A DNA stretch of 64,000 nucleotides from Streptomyces durmitorensis (GTDB lineage Bacteria; Actinomycetota; Actinomycetes; Streptomycetales; Streptomycetaceae): positions 9,486,001-9,550,000 of the forward strand of contig NZ_CP097289.1 in NCBI RefSeq assembly GCF_023498005.1, written 5' to 3'. A program made the position numbers and the translations under genes. Numbering within the stretch: the stretch's first letter is position 1; each line of letters opens with the position of its first letter. The notes below the pieces were generated by a model. That model worked only from the letters and a program-made list of their open reading frames with translations, did no database searches and was not told the DNA's origin. Shown here piece after piece: positions 17,089 through 26,166 of the stretch.

Positions 17089-17913
17089 TCAGGCGGTGTC
17101 GCCGCGCGGGCGCCGGGTGCGTTGCGGCGGGTGGGTGAGGCGCTTCTCCAGGAGCTGGGCGGCCCGGCGGAGGGCATCGAGGCGACCGTCGGGGCCTTCG
17201 GGGAAGCGCTCCTTGGCTGCGCCGAGGCTGAGGCTTCCGTACGGTTCGCGGCCCAGGAAGACCGGTACGGCGACGGTGCCGATCCCGGCGTCGTACTCGC
17301 CGACGGTCCAGGCGTACCCCTGCGCGCGGATCCGCAGGAACTCGCGCTCCAGGACGTCCGGGTCGGTGACCGTGCGGTCGGTGAAGCGGGCCATGGGGCG
17401 CCCGCGGAAGAGTCGGTTGCGCTGCTCGTCGGGCAGGAAGGCGTAGTACGACTTGCTGGTGGCACCGGCGTGCGCCGGATACAGCTCGCCGACCAGCGGG
17501 TAGTAGCGCAGCGGCCCCTCCTCGCCCTCGACGGCGGCGACGCAGCGCATGTGGAAGCTGTCGGGCAGGCAGAACAGGACGGTGTCGCCGGTGGCGGCGC
17601 GCAGCTCGTCCAGGACGGGCCCGGCGAGGAGTTCCAGGGACCCGGAGCGTTCCCAGAGGCGGCCGAGGCGCAGTACGGCGGGGCCGATCCGGTAGCGGCG
17701 GGTGACCGGGTCGGAGACCAGGAAGCCGCGGCCGGCGAGGGTGGAGAGCAGCCGCTGGGCGACGGAGGTGTCCCAGCCGAACTCGGCGGCGACCTCGGTC
17801 ACGCCCCAGTCCGGCCGGGTCCGCTCGAAGGCGAGCAGCACGAGCAGGGCGCGGTCGACGGTCTGCAGGGCGCCGGCCGGGGTCTTCCGGTCGAGCGGGA
17901 TGTCCTGGGGCAT
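17089..17913 (-). CDS. IclR family transcriptional regulator
   Basis: A 274-residue regulator with an N-terminal winged helix (about 20-85: LQTVDRALLVLLAFE, VTEVAAEFGWDTSVAQRLLSTL) and a C-terminal IclR ligand domain (GSLELLAGPVLDELRAATGDTV and later GTVAVPVFLGREPYGSLSLG). ATG 17913 is chosen because GGAG lies upstream and the DNA-binding domain follows; an ATG 12 codons earlier is possible. It is divergent from the DUF1177 - permease - M20 operon and most likely controls it in response to the pathway substrate. Confidence 0.9.
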   Translation of the reverse strand: MPQDIPLDRKTPAGALQTVDRALLVLLAFERTRPDWGVTEVAAEFGWDTSVAQRLLSTLAGRGFLVSDPVTRRYRIGPAVLRLGRLWERSGSLELLAGPVLDELRAATGDTVLFCLPDSFHMRCVAAVEGEEGPLRYYPLVGELYPAHAGATSKSYYAFLPDEQRNRLFRGRPMARFTDRTVTDPDVLEREFLRIRAQGYAWTVGEYDAGIGTVAVPVFLGREPYGSLSLGAAKERFPEGPDGRLDALRRAAQLLEKRLTHPPQRTRRPRGDTA

Positions 17914-17989
17914 CGGCGGTCGCTCCTGGTGGGCGGCGGAGGGGGGCATGCGGGCCCGGTACGGGTGTGTGCGGGGTCGGGCATCTCAC

Positions 17990-18060
17990 CATGCAGACCC
18001 TTATTGCAGATAACGGGAAAGCATTGCCCACAACGCTAACGCATCCCGACTCTGGTCTCC
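17990..18060 (+). promoter_or_regulatory. AT-richer divergent promoter region of the IclR-controlled operon
   Basis: This segment is clearly less GC-rich than its surroundings. It contains two related 12-mers, TTGCAGATAACG and TTGCCCACAACG, spaced 25 nt apart, which could be operator half-sites or promoter elements for the DUF1177 operon. No perfect palindrome is seen. Confidence 0.4.
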
Positions 18061-18111
18061 GTACCGGTGCGGGGCCACCCGCCCGGCGTGCACGATCAGG
18101 AGAGGTCGCCC

Positions 18112-19065
18112 ATGTTGAAGTACGTCCTGGCCATCATGGATCTGCTGGATGATCCGGACGCCGACGGCAAGCGTGCCGTCGCGTACCTCGACTCGGCCGC
18201 GGGTCCAGGGGGGTCGGGCGTCGAGGTCACCACGGTCACCGGCGAGCGCGGCTCCACGGACTTCGTGCGCGTCCGGATCCCGGGGCGCTCGGGCCGTGCG
18301 GCAGGCGGCCCGGCCCGCACGCTCGGCGTCGTCGGCAGGCTCGGCGGCGTAGGCGCCCGGCCGGAGATCGCGGGCCTGGTCTCCGACGCGGACGGTGCCG
18401 TGGCCGCCCTGTCGGCCGCGGCCAAGCTGCTCGACATGCGCCGCCGCGGCGACGTGCTGGAGGGCGACGTCGTGATCGCCACCCACATCTGCCCCGACGC
18501 CCCCACCGCGCCGCACGCCCCGGTCCCGTTCATGGACTCGCCGGTCGACATCGCCACCATGAACCGGCACGAGGTGACGGACGAGATGGAGGCCGTGCTC
18601 TCCATCGACACCACCAAGGGCAACCGGATCATCAACCACAAGGGCCTGGCCCTCTCGCCCACCGTCAAGGAGGGCTGGGTGCTGCGGGTCAGTGAGCAGC
18701 TCGGCGAGCTGCTCGCTGTGGTGACCGGTGAGCCGTTGGTCACATATCCCGTGACGAACCAGGACATCACGCCCTACGGTAACGGTGTACACCACATCAA
18801 TTCGATCCTGCAGCCGGCCACCGCGACCTCAGCCCCGGTGGTGGGCCTCGCGGTCACCTCGGCCGCGGCGGTCCCCGGCTGCCAGACGGGCGCGAGTCAC
18901 GAGACCGACATCGCGGCCGCAGCCCGGTTCGCCGTCGAGACCGCGAAGGCCTTCGGCGGCGGCCGACTCGACTTCCACGATGTGGCGGAGTTCGACAACC
19001 TCGTCAACCGGTACGGCTCGCTGGCGCACCTGCAGACCTTCGGCCACGCATCCAGGGAGTCGTGA
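18112..19065 (+). CDS. DUF1177 domain protein
   Basis: A 317-residue protein matching DUF1177 over its whole length (opening YVLAIMDLLDDPDADG, then VIATHICPDAPTAPHAPVPF and a C-terminal GASHETDIAAAARFAVETAK). The family is often found beside permeases and peptidases but its reaction is not known to me. The conserved His, Asp and Thr residues suggest a metal-dependent enzyme. ATG 18112 follows AGGAGAGG at 6 nt. Its stop overlaps the permease start, so it is the first gene of a three-gene operon. Confidence 0.88.
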   Translation: MLKYVLAIMDLLDDPDADGKRAVAYLDSAAGPGGSGVEVTTVTGERGSTDFVRVRIPGRSGRAAGGPARTLGVVGRLGGVGARPEIAGLVSDADGAVAALSAAAKLLDMRRRGDVLEGDVVIATHICPDAPTAPHAPVPFMDSPVDIATMNRHEVTDEMEAVLSIDTTKGNRIINHKGLALSPTVKEGWVLRVSEQLGELLAVVTGEPLVTYPVTNQDITPYGNGVHHINSILQPATATSAPVVGLAVTSAAAVPGCQTGASHETDIAAAARFAVETAKAFGGGRLDFHDVAEFDNLVNRYGSLAHLQTFGHASRES

Positions 19066-20444
19066 TGGCAGCCCCCTCCGCCGCCGAAACGGGCGGCAAG
19101 CAGATCGGCAGCGACGACTACGCGCTGTCCCGCGTCCCGCGCGACAAGCGCCTCGGCTTCTGGACGATGCTGCTCCAGTGGCTCGCCCAGTCCGGCTCGA
19201 TCTCCCAGTTCACGCTGGGCGCCACCATCGGCGTCGGCATGACCTTCGGGGACGCGTTCCTCGCCTTCACACTCGGTGCGGTCGTGCTCGAGGTCGTGAT
19301 CTTCGCGATCGGCCTCGCGGGGATGCGCGAGGGCCTTGCCACTCCGCTCCTGACCCGCTGGGTGGGCTTCGGGCGCAACGGATCCGCGCTGGTCAGCTTC
19401 GTGATCGCGGTCAGCCTCGTCGGCTGGTTCGGCGTGCAGAACTCGATCTTCGGGAACAGTGTGTCGGCCCTGGTGGGCGGAGCCTCGTGGCTGTGGTGCG
19501 TCGTCGCCGGCGTGGCCATCACCGCCCTGGTCATCTTCGGCTTCAAGTACATGGCGATCTTCGCCAAGATCGTGACACCGCTGTTCTTCGCCATGGTCGC
19601 CTGGTCGGTGACCGACGCCCTCATGGACCACTCCGTCGCCGACCTCGTCAGCGCGCCCCCGCCCGGTGAGACCATCCCGCTCGCCGTCGCCGCCACGGCC
19701 ATCGCGGGCGGCTTCATGACCGGTGCGATCGTCGCCCCCGAGATGACCCGCTACAACAAGAAGGGCTCGCACGTCTTTCTGCAGAGCGCCTCGTCGATGA
19801 TCCTCTCCGAGTACATCGTCGGCATGACAGGCGTGCTGCTCGGCCACATGGTCAAGAGCAGCGAGGTCTCGCACATCGTGCTCTCCACCTCGGGCGCCTT
19901 CGGTGTCCTGGTCGTCCTCATGTCGACGGCGAAGATCAACGACTGGAACCTGTACGGCTCTTCCCTCGGCGTCGTCAACTTCTTCCAGGTCGTCTTCGGC
20001 AAGCGTCTGCACCGCGGAGTCGTCACCATCATGCTCGGCCTGGCCGGCACGCTGCTGTCGGCGGTCGGCATCATGACCCACTTCACCGAGTTCCTGTCGG
20101 TGCTCGGCGTGGCCATCCCGCCCATCGGCGGCATCATCGTCGCGGAGTACTGGGTGGTGCGGCGGATGTGCAAGCCCCTCGACGACACCCGCGCGGCCCA
20201 GACCCTGCCCACCACCTCGCCGACCTGGGTGCCGATGTCACTGGTGATCTGGGCACTGGCCTTCTGCGTCGGCAAGTTCTACGACGGCGGCATCCCCGCC
20301 CTGAACTCGCTCGCCACCGCGTTCATCCTCTACTCCGTGCTCGGTCTGCTCGGCTGGATCAGGACGTACGGCACCACGACCCTGGACGACGAGGCCACAC
20401 CCGCCCCCGCCGACCGCACGCCCGACACCGTAGGAGCGGCATGA
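19065..20444 (+). CDS. NCS1-family permease (purine-cytosine permease type)
   Basis: A 459-residue transporter with about 12 transmembrane segments. The soluble head contains RVPRDKRLGFWTMLLQWLAQSGS, typical of cytosine/purine permeases (CodB type); later EMTRYNKKGSHVFLQ and AEYWVVRRMCKP match the same group. ATG 19065 overlaps the DUF1177 stop (TGATG) and follows AGGGAG; GTG 19062 is an alternative. It should import a nitrogen-containing small molecule by cation symport. The M20 peptidase gene downstream suggests the imported compound contains an amide or carbamoyl group, which is inference. Confidence 0.88.
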   Translation: MAAPSAAETGGKQIGSDDYALSRVPRDKRLGFWTMLLQWLAQSGSISQFTLGATIGVGMTFGDAFLAFTLGAVVLEVVIFAIGLAGMREGLATPLLTRWVGFGRNGSALVSFVIAVSLVGWFGVQNSIFGNSVSALVGGASWLWCVVAGVAITALVIFGFKYMAIFAKIVTPLFFAMVAWSVTDALMDHSVADLVSAPPPGETIPLAVAATAIAGGFMTGAIVAPEMTRYNKKGSHVFLQSASSMILSEYIVGMTGVLLGHMVKSSEVSHIVLSTSGAFGVLVVLMSTAKINDWNLYGSSLGVVNFFQVVFGKRLHRGVVTIMLGLAGTLLSAVGIMTHFTEFLSVLGVAIPPIGGIIVAEYWVVRRMCKPLDDTRAAQTLPTTSPTWVPMSLVIWALAFCVGKFYDGGIPALNSLATAFILYSVLGLLGWIRTYGTTTLDDEATPAPADRTPDTVGAA

Positions 20445-21808
20445 GCAACCCCGACACCCCTGTTCCCGGCGCGGCCTTGAGCACCACCCCGGCCTCCGAC
20501 GAGGCGCAGACAGAGGTCGTCGATCTCTGCGCCGAGCTGATCCGCTTCGACACCTCCAACCCCACCAGCGACGAACGGGCCTGCGCCGACTGGGTCGTGG
20601 CGCGCCTGTCCGAGGCGGGCATCGAATCGACGCTCGTCGAGAGCGCACCGGGACGGGCCAACGTAATCGCCCGCATCCCCGGCACGGATCCCACCAGGGG
20701 CGCCCTCCTCGTCCACGGCCACCTCGACGTCGTACCGGCCGATGCGACCGAATGGCAGGTGCCGCCCTTCTCCGGTGAAATCCACGACGGGTACCTGTGG
20801 GGCCGCGGCGCGATCGACATGAAGGACACGGTGGCCGTGATGCTGGCCACCGCGCGGCACTTCGCGCGCACCGGAACCCGGCCGGCCCGCGAGATCGTGC
20901 TCGCCTTCCTCGCCGACGAGGAGGCGGGCGGCAAGTTCGGCGCGCACTGGCTGGTCGAGCACCGGCCCGAGCTGTTCGCGGGCGTCACCGAGGCGATCGG
21001 CGAGGGCGGCGGCTTCAGCTACGCCCTCGACGACACGCGGCGCCTCTACCCGATCGAGAACGCCCAGCGCGGCATGGCCTGGATGGAGCTCACGGCGAAC
21101 GGCCGTGCCGGGCACGGATCCTCGCCCAACGACGAGAACGCGGTCACCGACCTCGCCGAGTCGCTGACCCGCATCGGCCGGCACAGCCACCCGGTGCGGC
21201 TGATCGAGCCGGTGCGCGCCCTGCTCGCCAAGGCAGCCGAACTCCTGGGTGTGGAGATCGACTTCGAGGTGCTCGGCACCCTGGACCAGGAGGCCGTCGA
21301 CAAGGAACTGGCCAAGCTCGGTCATGTCGCCGACTTCATGCAGGTGGTGCTCCGCAACTCGGCGAACCCCACCATGTTCTCGGCCGGCTATCAGACGAAC
21401 GTCATCCCCGGGAAGGCGACGGCCCGCGTGGACGGCCGCTTCCTGCCCGGTCACGAGCAGGAACTCATCGACACCATCGACGCGCTGCTGCTGCCCTCCG
21501 TCTCCCGCCAGTGGGTCAATCACGACATCGCCATGGAAACCTCCTTCGACGGCCCGCTCGTCGACGCCATGTGCGCGGCCGTGCGCGCCGAGGACCCGGA
21601 CGGGCACCCGGTGCCGTACTGCAACCCGGGCGGCACCGACGCGAAGGCCTTCACCAAGCTGGACATCCGGTGCTTCGGCTTCAAGGGCCTGAAACTGCCG
21701 CACGATCTGGACTACGGCCGTCTCTTCCACGGCGTCGACGAGCGGGTGCCGCTCGAAGGACTGCGGTTCGGGGTGCGGGTGATGACCCGCCTCTGGCAGA
21801 GCTGCTGA
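20441..21808 (+). CDS. M20 family metallo-peptidase/amidohydrolase
   Basis: A 455-residue enzyme of the ArgE/DapE/CPG2 superfamily. Zinc-site residues are visible: His94 and Asp96 in VHGHLDVVP, Asp126 in GRGAIDMKD, and the Glu160-Glu161 pair in LADEEAGG; the dimerisation domain starts near 220 (AGHGSSPND). It hydrolyses an N-acyl, peptide or carbamoyl bond in a small substrate. The start overlaps the permease stop as ATGA. In this operon it probably processes the compound taken up by the permease. Closest in look to M20 carboxypeptidases of several hundred residues with no signal peptide, so cytoplasmic. Confidence 0.9.
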   Translation: MSNPDTPVPGAALSTTPASDEAQTEVVDLCAELIRFDTSNPTSDERACADWVVARLSEAGIESTLVESAPGRANVIARIPGTDPTRGALLVHGHLDVVPADATEWQVPPFSGEIHDGYLWGRGAIDMKDTVAVMLATARHFARTGTRPAREIVLAFLADEEAGGKFGAHWLVEHRPELFAGVTEAIGEGGGFSYALDDTRRLYPIENAQRGMAWMELTANGRAGHGSSPNDENAVTDLAESLTRIGRHSHPVRLIEPVRALLAKAAELLGVEIDFEVLGTLDQEAVDKELAKLGHVADFMQVVLRNSANPTMFSAGYQTNVIPGKATARVDGRFLPGHEQELIDTIDALLLPSVSRQWVNHDIAMETSFDGPLVDAMCAAVRAEDPDGHPVPYCNPGGTDAKAFTKLDIRCFGFKGLKLPHDLDYGRLFHGVDERVPLEGLRFGVRVMTRLWQSC

Positions 21809-21986
21809 CCCTCCCGAGCCGGGCCGCTGCCACGCCGACGCCGGGCACGATCGGTGCCGTATGCCCAGTGACGGTTCGTAGCAGTTCCCCTCGCGCCTTG
21901 TGCAATGCGGCGCACGACCCGTGATCTCCCGCGCCTCTAGCCTCGCCGCAGCGGTGCGACAACGAGAACGAGCGAGGGGCGGGCCT

Positions 21987-23279
21987 GTGAACTGGCTGAT
22001 CCACGACTATCGCGAGAGTGATCTCGCCGCGGTGGTCCACCTGATGGACACCACGGCCGAGCTCGGCCAGGAATCCGTCTTCTCCGTGGCGGAGTGCATC
22101 AGTGCCCTGACATCCCGGCAGCCGGGCGTCGTCGCCGTCCACCAGGGCGTACCCATCGGGACGGCGCTCGCATGTGTGGCGGGAGAGCGGGCCTGGGTGA
22201 TGCGGATCGCGATTGCCCCGGCCTGGCGCGGGCGTGGCCTGGCCAGCGCGCTCCTGGTCGAGCTCGAGCGCCGCCTGGTCGCCGCGCGGGTCGGCCGGAT
22301 CGCTTATGTCCTGCCGGAGGAGGAATTGTTCGGCGACGGACTCCTCAACGCGGGCTACACCCGCCGTCCTGCTGTGGCCTATTTCGAGAAGGTGGAGCCG
22401 GTGCACGGGCCCGCCGCCAGCCTTCTCGACGACCTCGGCGGCCGGCTGCTGCCCGCCGACCTGTGGGACAAGGTCGTCGGCATGGAGCGTGAGAAGGACC
22501 TGATCGAACGGCGGATCGTGCTTCCGCTTGCCGAGCCGGAGCGTGCGGCACGACATGGTGTGCGCCCGCCACGGGCGGTGGGTCTGTTCGGCCCGCCGGG
22601 CACCGGCAAGACGACCTTCGCGCGCGCCATCGCCTCGCGGCTCGGCTGGCCGTTCGTGGAGATCCTGCCCTCCCGGCTGGCCGACGGAGGCAATCTGGCG
22701 GCGGCGCTGCGCTCCGCGTTCGCAGCGATCGCCGAGCTGGAACGGGTGCTGGTCTTCATCGACGAGGTCGAGGAGATCGCCCCGGTCCGCCGGGAACCGG
22801 CACAGCCCGGCGGGATGCACGGGGTGACCAACGAACTGCTCAAGCTCATCCCCGGATTCCGGGAGCGCGACGAGCGGCTCCTGGTCTGCGCGACGAACTC
22901 GATCCGCTCCCTGGATCCGGCCTTCCTGCGCCCCGGCCGCTTCGACTACCTGATTCCGATCGGTACGCCGGACAAGGCGGCCCGGGCGGCGATCTGGACC
23001 CGTTACACCGACGGCCGGCCGGAGGTGAACGTCGACGAACTGGTCGCGGCGAGCGACCTGTTCACGCCCGCCGACATCGAGCATGCCGCCCGGATCGCCG
23101 CCCAGAACTCCTTCGAGCGCGATCTGGTCCCGGCCGGCGGGCCGACGGCCGCCCAGGAGCCGATGCCGGGCGCGAGCACGGCGGACTACCTGGAGGCCAT
23201 CGGCCAGTGCCGTCCTACGGTGACGCCTCAGATGATCAACCAGTTCGAGTCGGACATCACCACACACGCCCGTTTCTGA
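21987..23279 (+). CDS. GNAT acetyltransferase - AAA ATPase fusion
   Basis: A 430-residue two-domain protein. Residues 1-140 form a GNAT domain with the acetyl-CoA loop RGRGLA (81-86). Residues about 150-400 form an AAA ATPase of the p97/proteasome type: Walker A GPPGTGKT (202-209), Walker B VLVFIDE (254-260), sensor region CATN (301-304) and arginine finger RPGRFD (315-320). AAA segments of this type remodel proteins; GNAT domains acetylate amines or lysines. I know of no characterised fusion like this. GTG 21987 follows GAGGGG. It stands alone and converges on the ThuA-GH99 gene. Role unknown; acetylation coupled to protein remodelling is one idea. Confidence 0.85.
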   Translation: MNWLIHDYRESDLAAVVHLMDTTAELGQESVFSVAECISALTSRQPGVVAVHQGVPIGTALACVAGERAWVMRIAIAPAWRGRGLASALLVELERRLVAARVGRIAYVLPEEELFGDGLLNAGYTRRPAVAYFEKVEPVHGPAASLLDDLGGRLLPADLWDKVVGMEREKDLIERRIVLPLAEPERAARHGVRPPRAVGLFGPPGTGKTTFARAIASRLGWPFVEILPSRLADGGNLAAALRSAFAAIAELERVLVFIDEVEEIAPVRREPAQPGGMHGVTNELLKLIPGFRERDERLLVCATNSIRSLDPAFLRPGRFDYLIPIGTPDKAARAAIWTRYTDGRPEVNVDELVAASDLFTPADIEHAARIAAQNSFERDLVPAGGPTAAQEPMPGASTADYLEAIGQCRPTVTPQMINQFESDITTHARF

Positions 23280-23311
23280 CCGGGCCGCGCGCGCCGCATC
23301 CGGTCAGAAAC
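23272..23311. terminator. Bidirectional hairpin overlapping the fusion gene stop
   Basis: GTTTCTGACCGG (23272-23283) and CCGGTCAGAAAC (23300-23311) pair perfectly over 12 bp. The left arm contains the TGA stop of the GNAT-AAA gene; the convergent ThuA-GH99 gene ends 41 bp beyond. Confidence 0.75.
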
Positions 23312-23351
23312 CAACTGAGTTCGGCGCGAGTGTGGCGGGAGACCTGACCGG

Positions 23352-25124
23352 CTACCGGCGTGCGAAGCGGTTCACCCAGTACGCCGTCCGGTCCAGGTAG
23401 GCGGTCTCCGCCGCCTCGCCTGTCTTTCCGTACGCTCCTTCGAAGGTCAGATAGCCGTGACCGGCGGGCGGTGAACTGTCGGCCGGCTCGATGGAACTCC
23501 CCTCGTGCCACTCGTTGAAGGACGTCACCGACACCCAGGCGGGCGAGCCGCCGACGGCCGGGTCCAGGGCGTTGTTCCACTGCTTGTCGTACGCCGCGCC
23601 GTCCGCGCGGTCGAGCGTGGGAGTCGTGTTGCCCGGGACCGCCCGGTCGTCGATGTAGCCGGGAGCGACCGAAGGGGCCCAGATCAAGTCGTGGGCACGG
23701 GCGTAGTCGCCGGCCTGCTTCCAGCCGGGGGCGGTGGCGCCCGCGATCCCGTCGTACGTGTACATCCCCGAAAAGTGGGCGATCTTCGTGGTGTCGGTCG
23801 TCTGGGCGAGCACGATGCTGCTGTCCGTCACCTCGTCGAGCGCGGCCCAGTCGGTGATGCGCAGGCTCTCGAAGACATAGAACGCCGGTCTGTCGCCGTG
23901 CTCGGCGGACCGGTAGAAGGCGGGGTGGCTGCCGTAGGTGTCGTTGATGTACTGGATGTCGGAAACCGTGGAGGCCGCGGTACGCCCCGCGTACGGCTCC
24001 AGGTGCCAGGCCACCTTGATGCCTTCGTCGGCCGCCGCGTCCAGGACGCCCTTGGCGAGCCGGTCCTCGTAACCGTCACGGCCCCACCAGCTGTAGACGA
24101 TGACCCCGGTGCCGGATTCCTTCACCCACTTCATGTGCTGGGCGACGGCACCCTCCATGTCCCCGGAGTCGTACGGGCCGAGCGCCGGGTAGAAGTCGGT
24201 GCCGACGTCGTCGGGCGGGGTGTGACCGCCCTGGGGCCAGTGGCGCCAACTCCCGTTCACGGCAGGGTTTCCGTACCACGGGTAGTAGAAGAGGTGGACG
24301 TTCTGCGATCCCTCCGCCGTGCCGCCTCCAGCATCAGGCGCGCAGTCGCCTGGCGCCTGCCCCGCGGCGTAGCGGACCGCGCCGAGCAGCAGGGTGCGGA
24401 AGTCGGGGTCGGCGTACGACTCGGCGGTGTGGCCGAGGCCGGTGTAGAAGGAACGGCCCTGGCCCTGCGCGTGGCACCAGGTGATGGGGTGGTCGCCCGC
24501 CATCTCCCCGCCTCTGTAGGTCGATTCGTCCAGGCTCTGCAGGACGTGCACGTCGGAGCGGGGGTTGGTGCGGTAGTTGTACCACTCGTCGGTGCGGGTC
24601 CAGGTGGCCCTGAGGTGAGAGGTCGCCGGGTGGGTGCGGTCCTCATTGACCACGGTGGCCTGCTGAATGGCGGGATGGCTCTTGAACCAGGCCCCGACGA
24701 GCTGTCCGTAGTACGGCCAGTCGTACTCGGTGTCGGCCGCCGCGTGCACCCCGACATAGCCTCCGCCGGAGTCGACGTACGTTTGCAGGGCGTCCTGCTG
24801 GGCGCTGTCGAGGACATCGCCCGTGGTACTGAGGAAGACCACGGCCTCGTAGCCGGAGAGGTTGTCCGGGCTGAAGGCCGTGGCGTCCTCGGTGGCCGTG
24901 ACGGTGAAGCCCTGTTCCTGGCCGAGGCCGCGCAGGGCTTCGATACCGGCCGGGATCGAGTCGTGGCGGAAGCCCGCCGTCTTGGAGAAGACCAGGACGT
25001 CAAAGGACGCGGCCTTCGCGGACCCGGTTGCCGTGATCGGCACGGTGAGGACGGCGGCCAGTGCGAGGGCGAGAGCGGCGGGTGCGTGGCGCAGCCGCCT
25101 CAGCGCTCTGCTCATGCTGCTCAT
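23352..25124 (-). CDS. Secreted ThuA-like domain plus GH99-type endo-alpha-mannosidase-like domain
   Basis: A 590-residue exported protein. A signal peptide (1-38, ending near GSAKAAS) precedes a ThuA-like class I glutamine-amidotransferase-fold domain (about 40-255: VLVFSKTAGFRHDSIPAGIEAL, YVGVHAAADTEYDW). From about 275 it resembles GH99 endo-alpha-1,2-mannosidases (VHLFYYPWYGNP, VIVYSWWGRDGYED, SFNEWHEGSSIEPA). GH99 enzymes cut mannan chains, so degradation of fungal or plant polysaccharide outside the cell is likely. The ATG overlaps the stop of the upstream broken CBM6 gene as ATGA, showing an original operon. Confidence 0.85.
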   Translation of the reverse strand: MSSMSRALRRLRHAPAALALALAAVLTVPITATGSAKAASFDVLVFSKTAGFRHDSIPAGIEALRGLGQEQGFTVTATEDATAFSPDNLSGYEAVVFLSTTGDVLDSAQQDALQTYVDSGGGYVGVHAAADTEYDWPYYGQLVGAWFKSHPAIQQATVVNEDRTHPATSHLRATWTRTDEWYNYRTNPRSDVHVLQSLDESTYRGGEMAGDHPITWCHAQGQGRSFYTGLGHTAESYADPDFRTLLLGAVRYAAGQAPGDCAPDAGGGTAEGSQNVHLFYYPWYGNPAVNGSWRHWPQGGHTPPDDVGTDFYPALGPYDSGDMEGAVAQHMKWVKESGTGVIVYSWWGRDGYEDRLAKGVLDAAADEGIKVAWHLEPYAGRTAASTVSDIQYINDTYGSHPAFYRSAEHGDRPAFYVFESLRITDWAALDEVTDSSIVLAQTTDTTKIAHFSGMYTYDGIAGATAPGWKQAGDYARAHDLIWAPSVAPGYIDDRAVPGNTTPTLDRADGAAYDKQWNNALDPAVGGSPAWVSVTSFNEWHEGSSIEPADSSPPAGHGYLTFEGAYGKTGEAAETAYLDRTAYWVNRFARR

Positions 25125-25566
25125 GGCTGACGTCCCTTCAACGCGGCGGTGGCGAGGGTGAACGCGTCGACGTCGAAGAGGTTGCCCTGACCGCTCGGCC
25201 TCTTGAAGACCAGCACGAGTTCCGTGGTTCCCGACGGCGCTCCGGACAGGTTCGCCGTCACGTCCTGGTAGTTCTCCCAGCCGCCCGTCACGGGCACGGC
25301 CACCGAGCCGAGCCGCGTCCCGGTCGGTGAATCGGCGCGGATCTCGATCGTGCCCCGGGCGCCGCCCGAGGCGATGCGGGCGGTGAACGACTTCGCGTCG
25401 GCGAGGGCGTAGGGCTTGAAGGAGATCAAGTCGCCGTCGTCGGTGAAGCCGACGGTGTTGGCGCCTTCCCCGCGCCCGCGGGGGAGGCGGCGGTGGCGGT
25501 GAGCCCGGAGAGTATGAGTGCGAGCGCGGCGAGCAACGTGAGCCCTGGACGAGGGCGTGGGGACAT
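25121..25566 (-). pseudogene. Secreted CBM6 protein, internally deleted and frameshifted
   Basis: ATG at 25564-25566 follows GGAGG and starts a clean signal peptide (MSPRPRPGLTLLAALALIL), but that frame never reaches a domain. From about 25470 a different frame encodes the C-terminal two thirds of a CBM6 carbohydrate-binding module (TVGFTDDGDLISFKPYAL, then WENYQDVTANLSG and LFDVDAFTLA), ending in the TGA that overlaps the ThuA-GH99 start. The N-terminal third of CBM6 and whatever preceded it are missing. A large deletion joined the signal peptide to the module out of frame. The lost gene was probably a bigger sugar-acting enzyme. Confidence 0.75.
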
Positions 25567-25734
25567 GGGGCATCCTCCTGACGCTTGGGGGTGTGTCAGG
25601 CAGGGCGCGCGCCGGCCGCGCTTGCTGCGGTGGTCGAAAGCTGGTGAGCGCGGACTGACGTGCGGATCGAAGCACGAACTGACGGGCCGATGCATGCATG
25701 AATTGCGCGTTCGGCACAGGAAATTACGCAGAAG

Positions 25735-25790
25735 TGCGAGCGCTTTGCATCCTGGCGACCGCTCCCCAATATGTTAAGGCCCTGTCAAAA
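25735..25790 (-). promoter_or_regulatory. Possible promoter and LacI-like half operator of the ThuA-GH99 operon
   Basis: Upstream of the signal-peptide gene, on the minus strand, a perfect TTGACA lies at 25783-25788, and TGCAAAGCGCTCGCA (about 25735-25749) resembles LacI-family operators centred on AGCGCT. The downstream -10 box is unclear, so this is tentative. Confidence 0.35.
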
Positions 25791-25808
25791 TGCACTCCCC
25801 GACGACAC

Positions 25809-25997
25809 TCAGCGCCGGCGCCCGCGTCCCCGTCCGCGTGCGGACCACCCCGACCCCATGCCGCCCGAGTGCAGAGCGAGCAGGGCAAGGCCGACCAGCA
25901 TGAGACTCGTCGGGCTGAAGACGGCTTCGGTCGACGTCTCGGTCGCGTGGATGATGAAGGCGATGACGAACAGCACGGCCGCCGCGAATGCCAGCAT
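25809..25997 (-). CDS. Small single-pass or two-pass membrane protein
   Basis: A 62-residue protein with two hydrophobic stretches (LAFAAAVLFVIAFIIHAT and LMLVGLALLALHSGGMG) and a basic tail RGRGRGRRR. ATG at 25995-25997 follows GGAGAAGACAG, a good ribosome site. Small proteins of this layout are common in Streptomyces and are of unknown function. It lies between the YVTN protein gene and the CBM6 pseudogene, on the same strand as both, but too far away for an operon. Confidence 0.65.
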   Translation of the reverse strand: MLAFAAAVLFVIAFIIHATETSTEAVFSPTSLMLVGLALLALHSGGMGSGWSARGRGRGRRR

Positions 25998-26166
25998 CTG
26001 TCTTCTCCTGCCGATGAACGGCGCGCCACCGGCGGTTCCGGTGGCTGCGCCGATCGTCGACGAGTGCCCCGCTCATCACTGATCACGCCTGCACGGGTTG
26101 CGTCTTGCGGTCCCGCGAGGTGGTCGCCGTGCCGCTGCCCTCCGTGGGATCACCGCAGGTGCGGCA

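Noticed and set aside
18061..18112. Riboswitch upstream of the DUF1177 operon
   Set aside because: The leader is short and I saw no aptamer-like conserved stems.
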